From positions 62,001-126,000 of the forward strand of contig NZ_JARGDO010000005.1 of the NCBI RefSeq assembly GCF_029211185.1: a DNA stretch of 64,000 bases, in the 5' to 3' direction. Shown here one piece after another: positions 45,361 to 52,883 of the stretch; within the stretch, counting starts at the first letter, position 1, and the number at the start of each line of letters is the position of its first letter. A model generated the notes under the pieces. The model ran no database searches and was not told the DNA's origin. It saw only the letters and a program-made list of their open reading frames with translations. Source of the DNA: Tessaracoccus caeni (GTDB taxonomy: Bacteria > Actinomycetota > Actinomycetes > Propionibacteriales > Propionibacteriaceae). A program made the translations under genes and the position numbers.

Positions 45361-46176
45361 CTAAATCCAGATCTCGCCGCGACCCACGACGACGGCGGGA
45401 CCGATCAGCGTCGCCTCGTCGCCATCGAACTCGACGCTCAGCTCGCCACCGGGCACGCGGACCCGGATCGTGCCGTCGAAGCCGCTGTGCGCGCGATAGG
45501 CAGCAGCCGCGGCGACGACGCCCGTGCCGCAGCTCATCGTCTCGCCCACGCCGCGCTCGTGCACCCTCATCTGCAGCTCGCCCGGCGCCTGCACGTGCAC
45601 GAACTCGAGATTGACCCCCTCGGGGAACCGAGAGCGCGGCAGCCAGGTGGGTTGGGTGCTGAGATCCAGCGCGGCCAACTGCTCGGCGTCCACCATGCTC
45701 ACCGCGTGCGGGTTGCCGACGTAGACCGCAGTGGCGTCGAACTCTCCGACGTTGGCGACGACCTTCACTGCGTCTGCGGCAACCTCGGCCTTCCCGAGCC
45801 GAGTGGAGATCATGCCGCCCCCGCCGACCCGGACGTGCTTCACGCCGGCGCGGGTGGCGACGTCGAAGTCGACGCTGTCCACGAGCTGCTCGTTGACCAA
45901 ATGGCGTGCGAACACCCGAAGACCATTGCCGCACATCTCGGCGATGCTGCCGTCGGCGTTGTAGTAGTCCATGAACCAGAGCCCCGCGTCACCACGCCAT
46001 TGCTTGATGCCGCCAGCGCGCACGACGCGGATGAGGCCGTCGCCGCCAAGCCCCTGGCGGCGGTCACAGATCGCCATCACGAGGTCGGGCGTGAGTTGCT
46101 GCAGTCCGTGCGGATCGTCGATCAGCACGAAGTCGTTCATGGTGGCATGACCCTTGACGACGTTGAATCGGCGCAT
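45361..46176 (-). CDS. dapF: diaminopimelate epimerase
   Basis: Cofactor-independent racemase that converts LL- to meso-diaminopimelate for lysine and peptidoglycan. The two catalytic cysteines are present: Cys82 (AEMCGNGLRVFA) and Cys216 (ETMSCGTGVVAA). I start at ATG 46176 (MRRFNVVKGHATMNDF) with AAGGGAGAGG just upstream. It is convergent with GtrA (10-nt gap) and follows miaA. Length 271 is normal. Confidence 0.95.
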   Translation of the reverse strand: MRRFNVVKGHATMNDFVLIDDPHGLQQLTPDLVMAICDRRQGLGGDGLIRVVRAGGIKQWRGDAGLWFMDYYNADGSIAEMCGNGLRVFARHLVNEQLVDSVDFDVATRAGVKHVRVGGGGMISTRLGKAEVAADAVKVVANVGEFDATAVYVGNPHAVSMVDAEQLAALDLSTQPTWLPRSRFPEGVNLEFVHVQAPGELQMRVHERGVGETMSCGTGVVAAAAAYRAHSGFDGTIRVRVPGGELSVEFDGDEATLIGPAVVVGRGEIWI

Positions 46177-46235
46177 CGCCTCTCCCTTCTCCGGCAGCAC
46201 TGCCGGCTCCGCCGGGGGCCGACTGATGAGATCCC

Positions 46236-47165
46236 CTAGAACCTCTTGTCCCAGTCTATCGCCGCCACTATCAGCTCGGGGTTGCGGGGGTCACCTGCAC
46301 TCAGCCACTGGATCCGGGGATCGCGTCGGTACCAGGACAACTGCTTGCGGAAGAAGGTGCGCGTCGCTCGCTGCACCTGCTGTCTCGCCTCGTCCTCGGT
46401 GATCTCCCCGTCGAGAAAGGACACCACCTGCCGATAGCCGATCGCCCGCAACGCGGTGAGCCCGTCGCGTAGGCCCCGATCGAGGAGGCCGCGCACCTCC
46501 TCCACCAGACCATCGGCCCACATCCGTTCGACCCGATCGTCGATGCGGCGGTCAAGATCCTCGCGGGGCAGCGTCAAACCGAACTGGTGCACGTCGTCGA
46601 GTTCGTAGGTCCATTCGGGCAGCTCCGGCCGGTGTCCGCCCGTGAGCTCTGCCACCTCGAGGGCCCGCACGACGCGTCGCCCGTTGCCGGGCTCGATGTG
46701 CGCGGCGGACTGCGGTGCGATCTCCGCCAACCGAGCATGCAAGGCGTGTGGCCCGATCCGGTCCAGCTCGGCTTGCCACTTCGCCCGCACCGCGTCGTCG
46801 GATCCAGGGAAGTCGAAGTGATCGAGGATCGCGCGCGAGTACAGCGCCGAGCCTCCGACGAGGATCGGCACGACGCCTCGCGCCCGAAGCCTCGCGATGG
46901 TCTCGCGCGCCAAGGCCTGGAACTGCGCCACCGACGCCTTCTCCGAGACGTCCATGATGTCGATCAGGTGATGCGGAATGCCACGTCGCTCGTCGAGCGT
47001 GGGCTTCGCGGTGCCGATGTCCATGCCGCGGTAGACGAGCATCGAGTCGGCGTTGACCACCTCGGCCGCACGCCCCTGCTGAGCCAGCAGCAGAGCCAGT
47101 TCGACGGCCAGTTGACTTTTCCCTGTCGCGGTGGGCCCCACCAGGGCTACGATCGGCACAGCCAT
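46236..47165 (-). CDS. miaA: tRNA dimethylallyltransferase
   Basis: Transfers a dimethylallyl group to A37 of tRNAs reading UNN codons; MiaB, encoded at 47430-48947, then adds a methylthio group. The 309-residue protein has the P-loop GPTATGKS (10-17), NADSMLVYRGMDIGTAKP and SALYSRAIL. I start at 47165; a longer frame to 47258 overlaps the start of the opposite-strand antitoxin-like gene and is less likely. Confidence 0.94.
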   Translation of the reverse strand: MAVPIVALVGPTATGKSQLAVELALLLAQQGRAAEVVNADSMLVYRGMDIGTAKPTLDERRGIPHHLIDIMDVSEKASVAQFQALARETIARLRARGVVPILVGGSALYSRAILDHFDFPGSDDAVRAKWQAELDRIGPHALHARLAEIAPQSAAHIEPGNGRRVVRALEVAELTGGHRPELPEWTYELDDVHQFGLTLPREDLDRRIDDRVERMWADGLVEEVRGLLDRGLRDGLTALRAIGYRQVVSFLDGEITEDEARQQVQRATRTFFRKQLSWYRRDPRIQWLSAGDPRNPELIVAAIDWDKRF

Positions 47166-47235
47166 GGGCTCCAGTCTTCCATGAGAGCCCCGGGCGCCGC
47201 CGCAGTGACTACTGCCCGACAAAGGAGAAACCGCC

Positions 47236-47415
47236 ATGGGTCTGCTGGACAACATCAAGGACGCCGCCGCTCAGCACGAGGACAAGATCGAGGCCGCCAT
47301 CGAGAAGGTGGGCGACGTGATCGACGAGAAGACCGGCGGCAAGTACGCCGACAAGGTCGACCAGGCGCAGGACTTCGTCAACGACCAGGTCGACAAGCTG
47401 ACCGGCGGCGAGTGA
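47236..47415 (+). CDS. MT0933/Rv0909-like antitoxin family small protein
   Basis: A 59-residue, highly charged helical protein beginning MGLLDNIKDAAAQHEDKIEA and ending DFVNDQVDKLTGGE. AAAGGAG lies 8 nt before the ATG. It matches the short actinobacterial family annotated as antitoxin (Rv0909 type), with the tell-tale EKVGDVIDEKTGGKYADKVD core. In M. tuberculosis the partner is a START-like protein; no such gene is adjacent here, so a toxin-neutralising role is doubtful. Confidence 0.8.
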   Translation: MGLLDNIKDAAAQHEDKIEAAIEKVGDVIDEKTGGKYADKVDQAQDFVNDQVDKLTGGE

Positions 47416-47429
47416 GTTAGCTCTCGTCC

Positions 47430-48947
47430 CTACTTAGCGCCGCACGCGCTCTGGGGGGCCTCGGTCACGACCGGGCGACCGAGAGTGGGCATACCCAGCC
47501 CCACTCCGACCGGCTTCGGAGCGCTGATCGAGGCCTCCCACGCGTCTCCGCCCCGGGTGCGACGAAGCCCCCGCGGCGGCAGGTCGGAGTTCAGATGATG
47601 CGGAGCGGCGTGGGTGATCGTCGCCATGGCGATGTCGCCGGGGCGCGGCCGCTCGGCCGGATCGGCGCTGACGGCGACGTGCACCAGGCGGTTGTCGCGG
47701 GCGCGTCCGCTCATCCGGTTGGTCTCGGCGTCCTTGCGGCCCTCACCCAGCGCGAACATCACCTCGACCTCCTGCCCCTCGAGCTTCTTGTTCTCGTCCC
47801 AGGCGATCTCGCCCACCAGATCGACCAGCCGCTCGTAGCGCTCCTGGACCACCTGCTTGGGCACCTGGTTGGGCATGGTGGCCGCCGGCGTGCCGGGGCG
47901 GATCGAGTACTGGAAGGTGAAGGCTGCGGAGAACCGGGACTCGCGCACCACGTCGAGGGTGCCCTGGAAGTCGGCTTCCGTCTCGCCGGGGAAGCCGACG
48001 ATGATGTCGGTGGTGATCGCCGCGTGCGGCATGGCCTCGCGGACCCGGTCGATGATGCTGAGGAAACGCTTGCTGCGGTAGGAGCGGCGCATCGACTTCA
48101 GGATCGCGTCGGAGCCCGACTGCAGCGGCATGTGCAGGCTGGGCATCACGTTGTGGGTCTCCGCCATGGCCGCGATCACGTCGTCGGTGAAGTCCTTGGG
48201 GTGCGGCGAGGTGAAGCGCACCCGCTCCAAGCCCTCGATCTCACCGCAGGCGCGCAACAGCTTGGCGAAGGCCTGGCGATCGCCGAACTCCACACCATAG
48301 GCGTTGACGTTCTGGCCCAGCAGCGTGATCTCCTGCACGCCCTGGGAGACCAGCATCTCGATCTCGGCCAGGATGTCGCCGGGACGACGGTCGGTCTCCT
48401 TGCCGCGCAGCGCGGGCACGATGCAGAAGGTGCAGGTGTTGTTGCAGCCCACGGAAATCGAGACCCAGCCGGAGTACGGCGACTCGCGCCGGCTCGGCAG
48501 GTTGCTGGGGAAGGTCTCCAGCGCCTCCTTGATCTCCACCTGGGCCTGCTTCTCGACGCGGGCGCGCTCCAACAGCACCGGCAGCGAGCCGACGTTGTGG
48601 GTGCCGAAGACCACGTCCACCCAGGGCGCCTTCTTGACGATCAGGTCACGGTCTTTCTGCGCCATGCAGCCGCCGACGGCGATCTGCAGATCGGGCCGCG
48701 TCGACTTGATCTTGGCCATGTGGCCGAGGTTGCCGTAGAGCCGGTTGTCGGCGTTCTCGCGCACCGCGCAGGTGTTGAACACCACCACGTCGGCGCCGTT
48801 CCCCAGGCCCTCCGTGTCGCCCTCGGCACGCTGCAACCCGGCCTCCTCCAGCAGTCCACTGATCCGCTCGGAATCGTGGACGTTCATCTGGCAGCCGTAG
48901 GTGATCACGTTGTACGTGCGGGGCGTGGACATCGAGGACGTAGACAT
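47430..48947 (-). CDS. miaB: tRNA-2-methylthio-N6-dimethylallyladenosine synthase
   Basis: Radical-SAM methylthiotransferase acting on i6A37 of tRNA. The 505-residue protein has the UPF0004 N-terminal domain ([18 protein letters not shown], with further Cys in NTCAVRENA and GGCMAQK) that binds the second iron-sulfur cluster. The radical-SAM CxxxCxxC is GCNNTCTFC (about 167-175). A TRAM-like C-terminal domain follows. It remains intact, unlike its relative rimO near 59061. Confidence 0.95.
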   Translation of the reverse strand: MSTSSMSTPRTYNVITYGCQMNVHDSERISGLLEEAGLQRAEGDTEGLGNGADVVVFNTCAVRENADNRLYGNLGHMAKIKSTRPDLQIAVGGCMAQKDRDLIVKKAPWVDVVFGTHNVGSLPVLLERARVEKQAQVEIKEALETFPSNLPSRRESPYSGWVSISVGCNNTCTFCIVPALRGKETDRRPGDILAEIEMLVSQGVQEITLLGQNVNAYGVEFGDRQAFAKLLRACGEIEGLERVRFTSPHPKDFTDDVIAAMAETHNVMPSLHMPLQSGSDAILKSMRRSYRSKRFLSIIDRVREAMPHAAITTDIIVGFPGETEADFQGTLDVVRESRFSAAFTFQYSIRPGTPAATMPNQVPKQVVQERYERLVDLVGEIAWDENKKLEGQEVEVMFALGEGRKDAETNRMSGRARDNRLVHVAVSADPAERPRPGDIAMATITHAAPHHLNSDLPPRGLRRTRGGDAWEASISAPKPVGVGLGMPTLGRPVVTEAPQSACGAK

Positions 48948-48956
48948 AGCGCATCA

Positions 48957-48962
48957 ACTCTA
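48957..48962 (-). promoter_or_regulatory. near-leaderless -10 (TAGAGT) of miaB
   Basis: TAGAGT on the minus strand lies 9 nt before the miaB ATG at 48947, so any leader would be only one to three bases long. Confidence 0.45.
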
Positions 48963-49004
48963 ATCGAATCCCGGCGCCACCCCTACAAGGACGAGCACCC
49001 CGAC

Positions 49005-49010
49005 TAGAGT
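49005..49010 (+). promoter_or_regulatory. leaderless-type -10 (TAGAGT) of the epimerase gene
   Basis: TAGAGT is followed after 6 nt by the ATG at 49017 with no ribosome-binding site. Confidence 0.55.
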
Positions 49011-49016
49011 TTCGCC

Positions 49017-49898
49017 ATGACGATCGCACCCACCGGAACCCAGTATCAGCTCACCCACGGCCGCTACGGCGCGACGATCACGGAGGTCGGCGCGGTGCTG
49101 CGCAGCCTCACGGTCGACGGCCGCGAGGTGCTGTGGACCTTCGCAGAGGACGAGGCGCCTCGCTCGTCGATGGGCCGTCAGCTGATCCCGTGGCCCAACC
49201 GGATCCGCGACGGCAAGTACAGCTTCGACGGCGTCGACTACCAGCTGCCCATCACCGAGGTGCCCCGCCACAACGCCAGCCACGGACTGGGGGTGGGCCT
49301 GCCGTGGAGCGTGGTCGCGCAGAGCGACGACGCGATCACCCAGCGCGCCACCATCTACCCGCAGGCCGGCTGGCCGCACGTGCTCACCGTCGAGATCACC
49401 CACCAGCTCAGCGACGACGGCGTGGCCGTGACCGTGAACGCACTGAACGACGGCCCCACGGCGCTGCCCTACGGCTACGGTGTGCACCCCTACTTCGCGG
49501 TGCCGGAGGGTGTCGAGTCGGCGAAGCTCCGCACCCCGTTCACCCGCCGCCTGCTCGTGGACGACCGCCTGCTGCCCTCCGATCTGGTGCTGGCTGAAGG
49601 TGAGTACGACCTGACCGTCGGCGTCACCATCGGCGACCTGTTCCTCGACACCGCCTTCACCGGCGCCTCGGGCGCCTGGGAGGTGGAGCTCACCACGGCG
49701 GCCTCGACGGTGACCGTCTGGGCCGACGACACGCTGGGTTGGTGTCAGTTGTTCATCCCCGGCAGCCGCGACGCCGTCGCCGTCGAGCCCATGACCTGCG
49801 GCCCCAACGCCTTCAACCCCGGCCCCACCCACGACGAACTCATCGTGCTGCAGCCGGGCGAGACCCACAGCGCCCACTGGGGCATCCGCGTCGGCTAG
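49017..49898 (+). CDS. aldose 1-epimerase family protein
   Basis: A 293-residue galactose-mutarotase-fold protein. Recognisable parts are GRQLIPWPNRIRDGKYSFDG, the His of NASHGLG, and the second His in YGYGVHPYFAVP, the two histidines typical of the active site, with Glu in VEPMTCGPNAFN. It interconverts alpha and beta anomers of sugars or sugar phosphates. Stands alone between miaB and the DUF2809 gene; its sugar is unknown. Confidence 0.85.
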   Translation: MTIAPTGTQYQLTHGRYGATITEVGAVLRSLTVDGREVLWTFAEDEAPRSSMGRQLIPWPNRIRDGKYSFDGVDYQLPITEVPRHNASHGLGVGLPWSVVAQSDDAITQRATIYPQAGWPHVLTVEITHQLSDDGVAVTVNALNDGPTALPYGYGVHPYFAVPEGVESAKLRTPFTRRLLVDDRLLPSDLVLAEGEYDLTVGVTIGDLFLDTAFTGASGAWEVELTTAASTVTVWADDTLGWCQLFIPGSRDAVAVEPMTCGPNAFNPGPTHDELIVLQPGETHSAHWGIRVG

Positions 49899-49929
49899 AA
49901 CCTCAACCGACCAGGATGGCCGGGGTCAG

Positions 49930-49935
49930 TAGTCT
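49930..49935 (+). promoter_or_regulatory. leaderless-type -10 (TAGTCT) of the DUF2809 gene
   Basis: TAGTCT is followed after 7 nt by the ATG at 49943, without a ribosome-binding site. Confidence 0.5.
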
Positions 49936-49942
49936 CGAGCGC

Positions 49943-50338
49943 ATGGACAACCGATCGCCGCGCTCCCGACTCCGCATCGTTGGGGTCGCGGTGCTCGTGG
50001 TTGCATTCGGCCTTCTCGGCCGGCAGCTACCTGGTTTGGTGGGTGACGTCGCCGGTGGCGTGCTGTATGCCGTGCTGCTCTACCTGGTCTTCGCCTTCGT
50101 CATACCGCACGCACGCCCCCTCGTGCTGGTGGCAGCGGTCTCCATCGCCGGCGTTGGCATCGAGCTGTTCCAGCTCACCGGTATCCCGGCGCAGGTCGGC
50201 GCGGCCTTTCCACCCGCAAGGCTCGTGCTCGGCTCCACCTTCGTGCCGCTGGACCTCCTCATCGCCATCGTTGGCGCAGCCTGCGGCCCCCCGACCGACG
50301 CGCTCACACGCAGCAAGAAGCTGCCCCTCGACGCGTAA
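49943..50338 (+). CDS. DUF2809 family membrane protein
   Basis: A 131-residue protein with four hydrophobic segments. The runs GDVAGGVLYAVLLYLVFAFV and LVLGSTFVPLDLLIAIVGAA, with ELFQLTGIPA between them, match DUF2809 proteins. Function is unknown. The longer open frame reaching back to 49739 lies inside the epimerase gene and is ignored. Transcription runs toward the 60-bp palindrome at 50367-50426. Confidence 0.75.
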   Translation: MDNRSPRSRLRIVGVAVLVVAFGLLGRQLPGLVGDVAGGVLYAVLLYLVFAFVIPHARPLVLVAAVSIAGVGIELFQLTGIPAQVGAAFPPARLVLGSTFVPLDLLIAIVGAACGPPTDALTRSKKLPLDA

Positions 50339-50366
50339 CCTCTCGTCGTTGCAATGAGGCCCCACG

Positions 50367-50426
50367 AAGTGCTCCAGTGTAAGAAGTTCCACCGTAGACG
50401 GTGGAACTTCTTACACTGGAGCACTT
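50367..50426. repeat. perfect 29-bp inverted repeat with 2-nt spacer
   Basis: The arms 50367-50395 and 50398-50426 are exact complements separated by AG. The right arm contains the last codons and TAA stop of the minus-strand NAD(P)-binding protein. The position between convergent genes suggests a bidirectional terminator, but the stem is unusually long and no U-tract follows. A miniature mobile element is an alternative. Confidence 0.85.
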
Positions 50427-51067
50427 TCAGCACCCCGCAACGCCTCCGCGATGGCAGTATCTCCGTCGTTGTACTCGATGGTGCGGCCGATGGTGGTGTC
50501 ATCGGCGAGGGCTTGAACGATCGTGAGGGCGACGTTGCCTCGTGACACCTCACCCTTGTCGTTGTGCAGACCGATCCTGCCGGTTGCCTCGCCCAGCGTG
50601 AGGCGGCTAGGGCCCAGAACGGTCCAGTCCAGTTCAGTGCCGCGCAGGTGTTCGTCTGCTGCGGCCTTCGCCTCGGCGTAGGCGAAGAAACTGTCGGACG
50701 GGTCGACGCCATGATCGCGACCCGCACCGAAGTAGGACACCATGACAAAACGCTTCACCCCCGCTCGCTCTGCGGCGGTCATGGTGCGGATGGCGGCATC
50801 TCGATCGACGGCGTAGGTACGAGCAGCGTTTCCACCGCCTGCGCCTGCCGACCAGACCACCGCGTCGTGCTCGCGCACGAGCTCAGCGAGCTGGTCGACA
50901 TCGAGTACCTCCACGTCCGCCACCACCGGATGCGCGCCCGTCTCGGCGACATCCTCGATGTGGGCGGGATTGCGGATCACGGCATCGACCTCGTGCCCCG
51001 CCCCGACGAGCAGCGGCGCCGCCAGCAACGCGACTTTGCCGTGTCCGCCAATGATGATGATCTTCAT
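50411..51067 (-). CDS. NAD(P)-binding SDR-like protein
   Basis: A 218-residue atypical short-chain dehydrogenase/reductase. The N-terminal nucleotide loop is IIGGHGKVALLAAPLL, then DAVVWSAGAGGG and RFVMVSYFGAG, with YAEAKAAADEHL where the catalytic Tyr-Lys region lies. It resembles YwnB/NmrA-type NAD(P)H-binding proteins. Its final residues (ESAPV) are encoded by one arm of the palindrome at 50367-50426. Leaderless start likely (TAGAGT, 6-nt spacer). Confidence 0.82.
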   Translation of the reverse strand: MKIIIIGGHGKVALLAAPLLVGAGHEVDAVIRNPAHIEDVAETGAHPVVADVEVLDVDQLAELVREHDAVVWSAGAGGGNAARTYAVDRDAAIRTMTAAERAGVKRFVMVSYFGAGRDHGVDPSDSFFAYAEAKAAADEHLRGTELDWTVLGPSRLTLGEATGRIGLHNDKGEVSRGNVALTIVQALADDTTIGRTIEYNDGDTAIAEALRGAESAPV

Positions 51068-51073
51068 CGCTCC

Positions 51074-51079
51074 ACTCTA
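51074..51079 (-). promoter_or_regulatory. leaderless-type -10 (TAGAGT) of the SDR gene
   Basis: On the minus strand TAGAGT lies 6 nt before the ATG at 51067. The remaining 80 nt to 51159 carry nothing recognisable. Confidence 0.5.
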
Positions 51080-51159
51080 TGAGCCCAAGCCACCCGTGAA
51101 GGGCACCGGAGCAGGCATACCGTTTAATCGGCTGTTCCGCAGCTCGTTTGAGCAGGCCA

Positions 51160-51942
51160 TCAGAGTGCGTCGATCTTGGCGAGGACGGTGTTGGTCACGA
51201 GCGCCGCCGCAGCGTCAACGTCGTACCCGACGGGCCACTCCGTGACCAACGGATCGAGATCGATCCGGAAGGCACGATCCGAGCGCTTCGCCTCCAGGTT
51301 TGCTGCCGCGACTTTGGCGGTGTATCCCGCCGGCCGGTACGGCGGAAAGGCGGCGATGATCTCATCCGCGTCAAGATGCAGTCGACTGAGGGCAAGCCAT
51401 AGATCAAAGAGGTCACGGCCTTTCTTGCGTTGGTAGAGGGCGCGCAACTTGGTCGCACTCATCTCGATCGCGTCAAACACCGGAACGTCGGCCTCTCCCG
51501 TCCACCACGACGAGTCCACTGCAAACCGCGAGCGGACGACGCACCGTGCCGGGGATCGCTCGTGGGTGTTCACCTCGATCTTGATCCGGATGGGGATGCC
51601 GTTATGGGCGAGGGTGCTCCAATACACCTTCGGATGCGCGCTGATCTTCGTGCGAACGGTGAACCCAAGGTCTCCGCCGAGCTCGGTCAGGGCCTTGGTG
51701 ACCGGCCCAATCCCGCCGGCAGTGGAGCGGACATAGTCGAGGTCCTCGCTGTAACGCAGGGCCTCTGTCAGGTGCAGCTTGTGGAAGGCCGTGCCCCCAC
51801 GAAACACCAGCTCATCGCCCAGATAGGGATGGTTTGCGATCTCGCAGATCGCGCGGGACAGCAGCAGGTCTTGTTCGATCTGTTCGGCGGTACGCCAAGC
51901 ATGGGTAAGACCCCAGGCCGTCACCGCATCAGCAGGGATCAT
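51160..51942 (-). CDS. abiEii: AbiEii-family nucleotidyltransferase toxin
   Basis: A 260-residue nucleotidyltransferase-fold protein: motif I LVFRGGTAFHKLHL with SEDLDYV, KIEVN, and the C-terminal ATKLRALYQRKKGRDLFDLW typical of AbiEii/AbiGii toxins. In the characterised type IV system the toxin modifies tRNA or nucleotides and stops growth during phage infection. I start at 51942, where ATG overlaps the antitoxin stop. Compared with the nearby core genes it sits in an accessory stretch. Confidence 0.88.
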   Translation of the reverse strand: MIPADAVTAWGLTHAWRTAEQIEQDLLLSRAICEIANHPYLGDELVFRGGTAFHKLHLTEALRYSEDLDYVRSTAGGIGPVTKALTELGGDLGFTVRTKISAHPKVYWSTLAHNGIPIRIKIEVNTHERSPARCVVRSRFAVDSSWWTGEADVPVFDAIEMSATKLRALYQRKKGRDLFDLWLALSRLHLDADEIIAAFPPYRPAGYTAKVAAANLEAKRSDRAFRIDLDPLVTEWPVGYDVDAAAALVTNTVLAKIDAL

Positions 51943-52754
51943 GCTTCGACCTCGACTTCTGCGTTGACTCGCACATGCCAACGCTCGTCGAGCCGCCCCC
52001 GCGAAGGACCGAGCGAGTCCAGCAGGGACGGGGTTGGCGTCGCCGCCACCACCGCCTGATGCAACTTCTCAAGACCGTCCACCTCGGCGAAATGATCCAG
52101 GATCCAACCCACCCGGCGGCCGACCGTCGATGGGAAATGAGGCACCAGCGCCACCATCTGATCCACCTCCAGCCTGGCGTCCTCCGCCAGCTCGACTATC
52201 ACGGTGGCAACATTGTCCAACCCGCCACCGACAGTAAGGTCTGCTGCGAGATCGAACACGGTCAACTCTGGCGTCGACACTCTCACTGGCCCGGAGCGAG
52301 CCATGTGCGAGGTTGTCGGCAGCTGTCCCGCCTGGGAACGGTGGTAGAACCGGAGCGACACACGCCCCACCTCGCGATCGCGCACCAGGCGCGACGTGGC
52401 GACTTGCGTCACCTGGGGGGCATGGTGCGCCGCGCCGAACAGGGCCGCCCCGCTGAGCCAACCCAGGTAGTAGTCAGCTCCAAGGTGGCGCATGAGTGTT
52501 CCGAGAAACTCAAGCGCCGGCGGGCCTCCCCACCCCCGATACTCGGGCGACACCGGAACCCACAGGCCGCGAGCGGGAGTCACCCACTCGACACGGCGCA
52601 TCGCGCTGGCCAGCCGCTGTGACACTTGCGTGGCAGGAGCCCCAAGAAGCTCCGCTACCTCCGTAGTGGTGAGCGCGCTGATCCCTCGCGACAGCGCCCA
52701 GTCCGCTGCCTGCGGGGCACGCACTCGTTCTCGACTCGAAGAAGAGTTCTCCAT
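51939..52754 (-). CDS. abiEi: AbiEi-type antitoxin/transcriptional repressor
   Basis: A 271-residue protein with an N-terminal winged helix (ISALTTTEVAELLGAPATQV), then the AbiEi C-terminal fold (YYLGWLSGAALFGAAHH, TPELTVFDLAAD). AbiEi proteins neutralise AbiEii without binding it directly and repress their own operon. I prefer ATG 52754; the frame extends to 52799 but through the inverted repeat that looks like the operator. It is the first gene of the pair. Confidence 0.85.
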   Translation of the reverse strand: MENSSSSRERVRAPQAADWALSRGISALTTTEVAELLGAPATQVSQRLASAMRRVEWVTPARGLWVPVSPEYRGWGGPPALEFLGTLMRHLGADYYLGWLSGAALFGAAHHAPQVTQVATSRLVRDREVGRVSLRFYHRSQAGQLPTTSHMARSGPVRVSTPELTVFDLAADLTVGGGLDNVATVIVELAEDARLEVDQMVALVPHFPSTVGRRVGWILDHFAEVDGLEKLHQAVVAATPTPSLLDSLGPSRGRLDERWHVRVNAEVEVEA

Positions 52755-52760
52755 GTGCCT

Positions 52761-52785
52761 TATTCTCATTGTTTTAATGAGAATA
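52761..52785 (-). promoter_or_regulatory. abiE operator-promoter: perfect 10-bp inverted repeat
   Basis: TATTCTCATT and AATGAGAATA are exact complements separated by GTTTT (52771-52775). The repeat is strikingly AT-rich for this genome and starts 7 nt upstream of the preferred abiEi start. Its right arm contains TATTCT (minus strand, 52780-52785), a likely -10. Known AbiEi repressors bind inverted repeats in their own promoters, so this is the expected operator. Confidence 0.7.
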
Positions 52786-52883
52786 TGCAATAGCATCATT
52801 ATGCGACACCGCGCCCGCGCACTCGGGGGAACGACAAGCGGGATCTCAACCGCGACAATCGTCGCCCGGCCAGGACCGTGCTT

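Noticed and set aside
47166-47258. Longer MiaA starting at 47258
   Set aside because: The extra 31 residues precede the P-loop without similarity and overlap the start of the opposite-strand small gene.
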